This document shows, piece after piece, positions 56,437 through 64,000 of a stretch of 64,000 nucleotides of DNA; within the stretch, counting starts at the first letter, position 1, and the number at the start of each line of letters is the position of its first letter. The position numbers and the translations under genes were made by a program. Origin of the DNA: Owenia fusiformis (lineage: Eukaryota > Annelida > Polychaeta > Sabellida > Oweniidae); NCBI GenBank assembly GCA_903813345.2, contig CAIIXF020000002.1, positions 1,030,001 to 1,094,000 of the forward strand. Reading direction: 5' to 3'. Below the pieces are notes generated by a model that saw nothing but the letters and a program-made list of their open reading frames with translations, was not told where the DNA came from and ran no database searches.

Positions 56437-57574
56437 GTTTTATTTTTTTTGCTTTGTTGTAATGGTATTGCAGAAGAATACGCAGTTTTGTTCCTTCTAA
56501 ATCAACAAAATGTAATGCATTTTTAGAAAATTAGGCATTACTGGACATATTTTCTCAAGGTTTGAAGAAATACTCGTTTCCATAAGTCGCGCGCTCAATA
56601 CCCGGGCTTGTCATCATCCAAATCCGCCTTTGAAAAAATGTGAACGGTTCATAACTAGACTCGTTCGTGTTATTTTTCCTTAGTAGCCGTTGTTCTGATA
56701 TATTATCTTAGTTAACATCGAGAACGAACGAGTATAAGGGATCGTCTAGCTTTGCACATTTAAGACCAATCATTATACATGACTAATGTGTTTAACGTCT
56801 TGGTAGATACAAAATAACACCTAGGCTATAACGTTCTAATAAAACGAGCTTTTATATTTCATGGCCTCATTAAACAGTTATTTCGTTTGGAATGGCCTTA
56901 AACCCTGGTCTGCGAAACACACATTTAAATAAGGAATTGGCGCACCCGGTGTAAAATGGTTCCCTCCTCTCGATTTAAACCTATTTATAAGTCAGGTTGT
57001 GGATAATAGAGAGATTTCGCACACAAGTGAAAGTACAACTTATACGTATACGTATAGTTTAAAGGGTCATGTCGAACTATTATATTTACTAAAATCAATT
57101 TTAAATTGTACTTAATTGAACATAACTATAGAAAAGCTCCATCAACCAGAGACTGTGAATGCACTGTCATCTGCACGTGTAAACTATGCACATTATAATT
57201 AAATGCTTGCTTCCGTGTCATAGTAGTTGTAGTATATTCTAAACACGATCCTTCAAAGTGAGTCATGATCCTTTCAAGTGAGTCATTACATAAACAAGTT
57301 GATTATTTCAAAGTTTTCACGATCAGTATAAGTTCAATGAACTTACAAAATTGTATATACACGTAGATGATAAACGTATACAGTTGGATCTACGTATAAC
57401 GCTTTACCTACATGTGTGTGGAACAATTGACCGCAAGCATTTTTTAAAATTAATCGGCTGAGTAGGAACAGTATCCAATCAAATACTTTAACCATCAATT
57501 TGAAACACCAATCAAACCAGTAGATTCTAGCAATTCCTGGAAACGACCCATTCAGTAGCTCAACAAATGACATA

Positions 57575-57794
57575 CAGGGTGTTTCATAACGAGCATCTCC
57601 AAAAAGTCAATTTGAGAAGAGATGGGTCTATATGTATGAACTATATATGAGCCTATTTTATTCTAGACAAACACATTTGGATCAACTAAACATGCTACAA
57701 TTCAAGAACGTACAAATGGCATCCCTTTGACCTTTACTTATTACAGTCCGAGAAGATCTTTCCTGACGAAATACCCACATTATGAAACACCTTG
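57575..57794. mobile_element. Mariner-like MITE, right-copy counterpart
   Basis: CAGGGTGTTTCATAACG to CATTATGAAACACCTTG. This copy's ends pair better than those at 1137-1333 (one more matched base), and it is about 23 bp longer. Confidence 0.7.
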
Positions 57795-58703
57795 TTATGA
57801 CGTGCACGGACCTGGGGACAATTCGGGAAATGCGGGCTTATCTCAGCTTTGAACGTTAATCTCTGCCTTATTTAAAAAGCCAACTATGTGTTTTACATAT
57901 CATTTTGAAGTATTTTTTATTCGCATTTCAATGAAATTATTTTTCCTTCAAAATTCCAATGGGATCCAACACATTTTTAAAGTTAAATATACTCCGACAT
58001 CGTCAAATACGCTGTAAGACGTAACACTTTACGCTTACAGGGCTCGTTGAAATTGAGATAACTTTTGAAATAATGATCAAAATCCCACTTAAATTTCACA
58101 ATTTATTCAATGGAACATTTGCATTTATGACGTCACAATTGCTTAACGGCTACATTTCAAATTATCTTATACGAACGCTTTTAAAATTTTCAAAATTGTG
58201 TAAGGTTTTGAGGGCAAATGGGACGAGCAATAAGTTTACCTTCATTTAACCTTCTAATTTAGGTCTGATTTGAAAGAAAATTTAACTGCACAATATTGTC
58301 ATGGCGAAATTTACAAAACAATAACCGGTTTGTTTATTTTGCAAATAATATCAAAATAAGAGCTGGTTTTCGAGACTTGAAAAAATGTGACGCATCGATT
58401 TTTTACCACAAATTCCATACATATCAATTTTTACTAACGCCCCAAGTGGATTTCTTGACCGTTTTTCAAAATTCAAAAACATTTTAGAAATATTGTCCTC
58501 GAGATCTCGCTACCCTGTAAATTTTGTAATGATTAGATAAGGATAAAGTATTTTATTTTTAGGTTGACTAAACTTGTAAAAAATGCGACGCTTGACGTTT
58601 TTGACGTTGTAAGGCTGTTTGCGCCCTATGCTGCTCATTGTTTTGTCTTGGTTTTTGACGCCATAATGTTACGCTTATTGTCCCCAGTTTCGTGCGACGT
58701 GTA
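57795..58703. mobile_element. 906-bp TIR element, copy 3
   Basis: Counterpart of 1334-2239 with isolated substitutions and a 3-5-bp indel near 58574. Ends TTATGACGTGCACGG and TTTCGTGCGACGTGTA. Confidence 0.85.
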
Positions 58704-61700
58704 TGTACGTCTTCTTATAAGTATAAGTATACGTTATAAGTTGTATTTTACGTATGTGCGAAATCTCTCCTTATTTGGCACAAAAGTAAATAAAATAATG
58801 TTCTGGCGGTTTGGTATGTTGTCGAAGACGCAATTCACATATTTATTCGTTTTCGCTAAGATATTTTATTTCTCGATTTAAACCTATTTATAAGTCAAGT
58901 TGTGGATAATAATTTGGCTCAAAAGTAAATAAAATAATGTTCTGGCGGCTTGGTATGTTGTCGAAAAATTACAAATGTTGAACATCTTACTTCGAATTGT
59001 GAACACAATTTTTTTGGTCCAAATTTTGAACACCTTTGTTCAAATCTTATTGCATATGACCAAATTTTGGACACCTCAAATTTTTCGCAGACAAAACAAA
59101 ACTGGCGTGCCTTCAATTCCTTCGGCAAATGCGTAAATGTACTGGATGACAAACTAGCTGGATTGCGGATAAACTAATTTCATTACATGTATGTATGTAC
59201 GTACATGTGATCATCGTCGGTTCCCACGCTCAATCACTACGTTCTAGGATAGGTCCGAAGCTTGATGAAGCAAGATGACATATGATATGAATATCTATTA
59301 TCTAGATGTACTTAATTTTAAAAAATATTCTAACATGTACGTAGAGAGGATTAGTAAGACTAGAGGTTTAGCAAATGATGTGAATGAAGTAATCTAGCTG
59401 ATATTTATATCTTAAAATTTTTTAACATGTACGTAAACATGGGGAATATCTTTAAAGATCTAGAAAACAATATTAATGGAGATCTGGATTATATTTTCTA
59501 TTTTTGACATCTATGTTCACACAAGAAATATGATTAGAGAACCGACTTGTTGCTTACAGTCGAGCCCTACCCCTGCCCTATATTTGGCAAATTGAAAATC
59601 GACAAGAAATCAAGTCAGACTTCTTGAAAATAACATAACGGCAAATATCTATCAGTATTTGATTCATATTTATTGACTGATATAGGTTACCCTGTAAGAC
59701 TATGTACATGTATACATACAATATCGGTGCTAGTTAAAGATGTTAACTTAAGAGCAAAAAAACTTAAACTTAAAAACTTAATAAAATATGTAGTTTGGAT
59801 GTTCATTTATGTCTATGGACTATAATTTATACCACAAACACTTATAAATACCTGAACTTTGCAATAAAAGTGCCCAAAAATTGTTGTTTCGAAATTCCCC
59901 ATTTTCCTGTATCGCGCTAGTCACGTGACCATTACGCGCAGCAGGCAATGTAGAGCATTACAGATATTATATGTACAGTTGCATATTTCAACATGTTCAA
60001 TATGGCAAACATCAGCGATTCTGATTCCCGGGTTCTGGGAAATGGCTATATAAATCGGCGAGAGGGTGTAATTTGACTGAGGACAATTTAGGAGGGGAAA
60101 TGTCTCTAAGTAAGAGAACAGATATGGGGACTTTAGACATATGGACTTTACTATGACGGAGAATCAACAAAAAACGTGAGTTCTGGAATGAAGACTCAGC
60201 GATCTTTTATCCTATTCGTTGAATTTAGACGCGGAAACACCCTTGGTATACGCAGCTAACGAAAATTGACAGGTACGGGTCAAAAGCTGGACCGGTACGG
60301 GTTAACGGTTTTATTTGAATTTAAAACAGCCATAACTTGCTCAATATTGACTTCCTCGTGTCTAATTTGAAATATATGATGCCTCCCGATGCTTTTAAGT
60401 ACCCCAATTTTTTACAGATTTTTAAACGGACCAAAACTCTAAATGCGCATTTATGCTCTTTTCTCTCGAGAACGACTGTCTCGAGAGAAAACGACTGTCT
60501 ATTTCTATGAACATAACAAGTGTAAATTCATGATAAGCGTAATTAAGAGATCATTTTTGATTTTTTTCTAAAAATTAAAAGAATATTAAGTTTACGTCAA
60601 GTTTCATACATTTTCAACAGAATTTGAAACTCACCGTTAGTCTCAAAGGATGCACAGAGGTAATAGTCCATGGCTTGACTTCCCAAAACCATTTGCTGAA
60701 AAAATCCTGCTTTCGAGTCGAAAAATGTCTTTCATCACAAGGGGCAAAGAAACATTTAAACCATTTCATTACCAGAATTTTTTCACATAATCGCATAATC
60801 ACAAGGGGTCAAACAACAAATTACTTGTATTGTTCATGTTTTATAAAACATAATACAATAACAAATAGGTACGTTTAAATTAAATGTTACAGAGGTATTG
60901 GTTGTTCATTAATCCAAGGGCATGTCTAATTATCAATAAGAGTCATTTGCAATCCAACGCCTTACAGTTCGTCCTCGATGTTACAGCTGGCTACCATCAC
61001 GTTTTGTGATGGTTGTTCCTTCTTTTACCTTACCGCAGGATATAATCATATTTTAGGAAGATGATGGTAACGATTTTTCTCAATTATTCATGAATTCGAC
61101 CAAGTCTTGGTGGTTGTTTTATAAGCAACTGACCTTTATCTAACTACGACAAATAGAATTTTAGCTGGAAGAGCAATAGGCCCTCCTACAAAAACACAGT
61201 TTTCAAGATCGAGCAATATGCATACATTGATTTGGAGCATAAGTTCGCACCATTTTAAAGATAGAAATATAATGTTACATCATGTACAATGCAATGTAAA
61301 TATGTAATTATTTGTTTAGCAGTATACAGGTTTGGCCAAAACATAATAATCCTATTTATATCCATCAAAATGTTTCATCATATTTTTTTAGTATTGAACA
61401 TCATATCCTTGTTTTTTAAAATGATTTTCGTTTCCTGATGTATTTAAGAAATTTAAAATAAATTATAAAAACGTAAAAGCTGTTTGTGTGCAATTTTTTC
61501 TAACTTGTGTTAACGCGTATATTCAGTTTTAACTCCCGTTTATGCCTGGGTCGATGCCCAATTCACAAAACAGCGTCTACCAGTCCTCCTAAATAAGCAA
61601 AAATATGCACATCTTGTGCTGCAAATAATCTTAAAGGAATGCCAAATATACCGATCTTGACTCAATATATGCTAATGTAGTTAGTTTATATTCTCGTACA

Positions 61701-62007
61701 TGTCTCAATATAATCACATGCTGCATATCACTTAACTCAAAATATGCAGGAATACTCATGAAAAATGGCATATATGCAGATCATATGCAAATATAACCAG
61801 TGTCATTTTCTATATATATCTAGTATACTCAGCTGCTTATATTTGTCTATCCCAAATAAGCAGGTATATGCAGTTTCTGCGCTGCATATAATCACAAGTA
61901 AACAGCAAATATGCAAAGTATGTCTGAATATAAGCAAATATACTCAGTGACAGTACCCGTATATTCAGTCAGTATTCTCTGGGGTTGTTTGTTATATGCA
62001 GCTGCAT

Positions 62008-63070
62008 ATATTTGTGTTCCATATATGCAGTTATTGTCTGCGTTCTGTCAGTGACGATTACTGTTTATAACATGCAATTCGAAGCAAATAAACACCAGAA
62101 TTGCTCGTTATTTGCAAGCAATATTCGTTTTTTATACAGTGATTGATAATGTTCATTCTGAATAAAAGTCCATCTCAAAACGTATTGAGACCCATATTGT
62201 GGAAAAGTACCATAATTTAAGCATTTGCCATTCTAAAATAAAAGTGATTCATCTGATTACATAATTTTAGGTATTGATAGAAATAACCCCAAGTTTATAG
62301 CTTAGAAACCTAAATCATATATTCAAAATCATTTTGTATTATTTTCTGTTACATTGTGTACTCCTAATTGTGAAAAATTGGGATTTTATTTTTTGGTAAT
62401 TTTTTGACCTCTGCTTATGTCAAGCATAATTCAGCTTAAAAGCCGGAAGTATATTAAACGGTCATAATGAAAATGATTAGGGAACATATGCAGGTATGTT
62501 AATGTTAGGTCAAATATCGCTGCGCTATAGTGTGCTACCAGCTCCTTTATTAGACGTCCTAGAGATTTCATACCATGGACTACAAGGTGCGTTATAAATG
62601 TGAATCTGAGATTGTAACGAATATTTTCATAATATAATTTTTGATGGTAATGATGTTGAAGTTGAAGTATCAGGCATGCATTCTCAACTGTACCATATAT
62701 CAACGATATCACGGACGGTTGATAGGAATTCTTATCAGAATACCGTGTGTAGAATCGCTTCTCGGACCAGGACCGCTCAAACAAATTCGCTTTTTGTATA
62801 TTTCTATGTTCTATGTTCAACAGGTGATAAACTGCTCTGTATTGAATATAACCCTCATATAACAAAACTGCAATGTGTGCTATGTTTCATCGCGTATCCC
62901 GCACTCTGTATTTCAAATGAAACCATATGTTTGCACATTGAAGAGTAACATGTTGTCTAAAATATATTTGATATACCGGTATCAATTGTCTTCACCCAGT
63001 TACGCTGACATTCAGTGTACATGTAGCAAAATAGATTGGAAGGAATATTGATTCGTTTCTGCCAAGATAT
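62008..63070. repeat. Segment present only in the right copy of the duplication
   Basis: After TTATATGCAGCTGCAT the right copy continues for about 1.06 kb before TTATTTATAGATTACTTATA resumes the match. It includes 62490-62600, related to 55360-55470, and 62780-62990, a member of the dispersed repeat at 42855 and (inverted) 23860-24110. No TIRs flank it, so a deletion in the left copy is more likely than an insertion here. Short frames inside have no motif support. Confidence 0.7.
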
Positions 63071-64000
63071 TTTTATTTATAGATTACTTATAAGTCAAGT
63101 TGTGAATACTAATTTGGCTCAAAATTGAGTAAGATAGTCTTAAGAATGTGCCGGAGGTTCTAGGTATGTTGTCGAAGACGCAATTTACATACATTGTAGC
63201 TAGTCCATCGCTTTTGAGACGTTGGCGTAAGATCGATGTCAAGTTGACGAATTTGTGATTTTGAACCATTTTAACATATATTGGGTAAGAATCGTCTAAC
63301 TACATACCTTAAAGACACATTGTAACATACAGCCGACAAAATGGTTAAACATGTTCAGGCTGTAACGACCCTCACTCTGCGTGGTAAGCGCAAAAGGTAG
63401 TGGTAGCGTTAAAGGGTTTTTGAGTGAGTGGAAGAATCGTCACATTATTACCGGGTCCGTGTTGTGATTGTATACGCTCTCAAGGGTTTTACAGACATGA
63501 TTGGTTGAATGGCAAAATGGCTGAATATGTCGCACTGCGACATAAAACATACACCTAACTGACAAAACAGATGATTTAGTTTAAATATAAATGAAAACAT
63601 GATTATGGGTTTATTTACAAAGTGATTACAAAGTGAGTATAGTAATTGACAATTACACACATAGTGTGGAAATATATATATGAATAAAAGTTCTGATATT
63701 GTGATACCTGGATGATATATGGTGCAGCGTTACTCAATGGCAACGGGTACCCATATTCAAGGATTACGCACAAAGGTGGATCGTTATGCAACTAAGATTC
63801 CTGAAATGTGGTTACGATAATATACATAGTATTTCCTATCAAGTACAATACATACTCGAGTACGATTACATAATTACCAAGAAGCTGATACTGCAATTAC
63901 ACATTATTGAGCTCATATTCATAAATCTTACATTAAACATATAACATACAATACTTTCATCTGGGAGAGTGTGTGACACAACTGGTGACCAAATAAACAT

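Larger units (their letters stand above)
57009..58769. mobile_element. Outer TIR element, right-copy counterpart
   Basis: Same structure as 571-2305, with both nested elements at the same positions, so the nesting predates the duplication. An additional ACAAACACATTTGGATCAAC segment is present. Confidence 0.75.
56437..64000. repeat. Right copy of the large direct duplication
   Basis: Matches 1-6476. It is longer because it keeps 62008-63070 and 25 bp near 57668. It runs to the edge of the window, so its end is unknown. Differences from the left copy are roughly one per hundred bases or fewer by eye. Confidence 0.93.

Overview
The window looks like AT-rich, gene-poor, repeat-dense nuclear DNA of an invertebrate animal. 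The sequence shows APE-type non-LTR retrotransposons of several kinds, many small terminal-inverted-repeat (TIR) elements, a signal-peptide-encoding exon behind a spliceosomal acceptor, and no prokaryotic gene organisation. A marine invertebrate is a guess from the mix of repeats; no host gene fixes the phylum. I found no rRNA, tRNA, CRISPR array or ordinary multi-domain host gene.

Layout. Positions 1-6476 and 56437-64000 are near-identical direct copies of one segment. It contains a nested stack of transposons: an outer TIR element, a mariner-like MITE and a 906-bp TIR element. Positions 6480-13700 hold dispersed and tandem repeats, including a 1.6-kb insertion with terminal hairpins. Positions 13712-20573 hold a decayed CR1/Jockey-like reverse transcriptase (minus strand), then a mariner-like TIR element interrupted by a nearly intact retrotransposon (about 15220-20015). 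Positions 21027-21690 carry a small secreted-peptide exon (minus strand) preceded by a 116-bp tandem array of copies of its own signal-peptide exon; an intact paralogue lies at 45530-45772 (plus strand). Positions 22500-25034 contain an inverted dispersed repeat with a 506-bp fold-back element and a hAT-like MITE. Positions 26559-33210 are two direct copies of one repeat unit flanking a second, broken retrotransposon, with four small 9-bp-TSD MITEs and another copy of the 906-bp element. Positions 33535-45300 are mostly anonymous with short duplications and a third retrotransposon tail. Positions 46506-53669 form a 7.2-kb structure bounded by long inverted repeats, with opposed repeat arrays and two nested MITEs; retrotransposon debris lies on both sides.

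The main functional units are the retrotransposon and the peptide exons. The retrotransposon has ORF1 (coiled coil, SGNH-esterase-like domain, two CCHC knuckles) and ORF2 (APE endonuclease, reverse transcriptase, C-terminal Cys/His motif). They lie in the same frame with a single UAG between them, and the endonuclease N-terminus is encoded before the first available AUG of ORF2, so stop readthrough or another non-AUG mode of expression is plausible. The peptide family has the layout signal peptide, acidic propiece, Lys-Arg, basic tail. Most other elements are non-autonomous; several have their boundaries proven by an unfilled homologous site elsewhere in the window.
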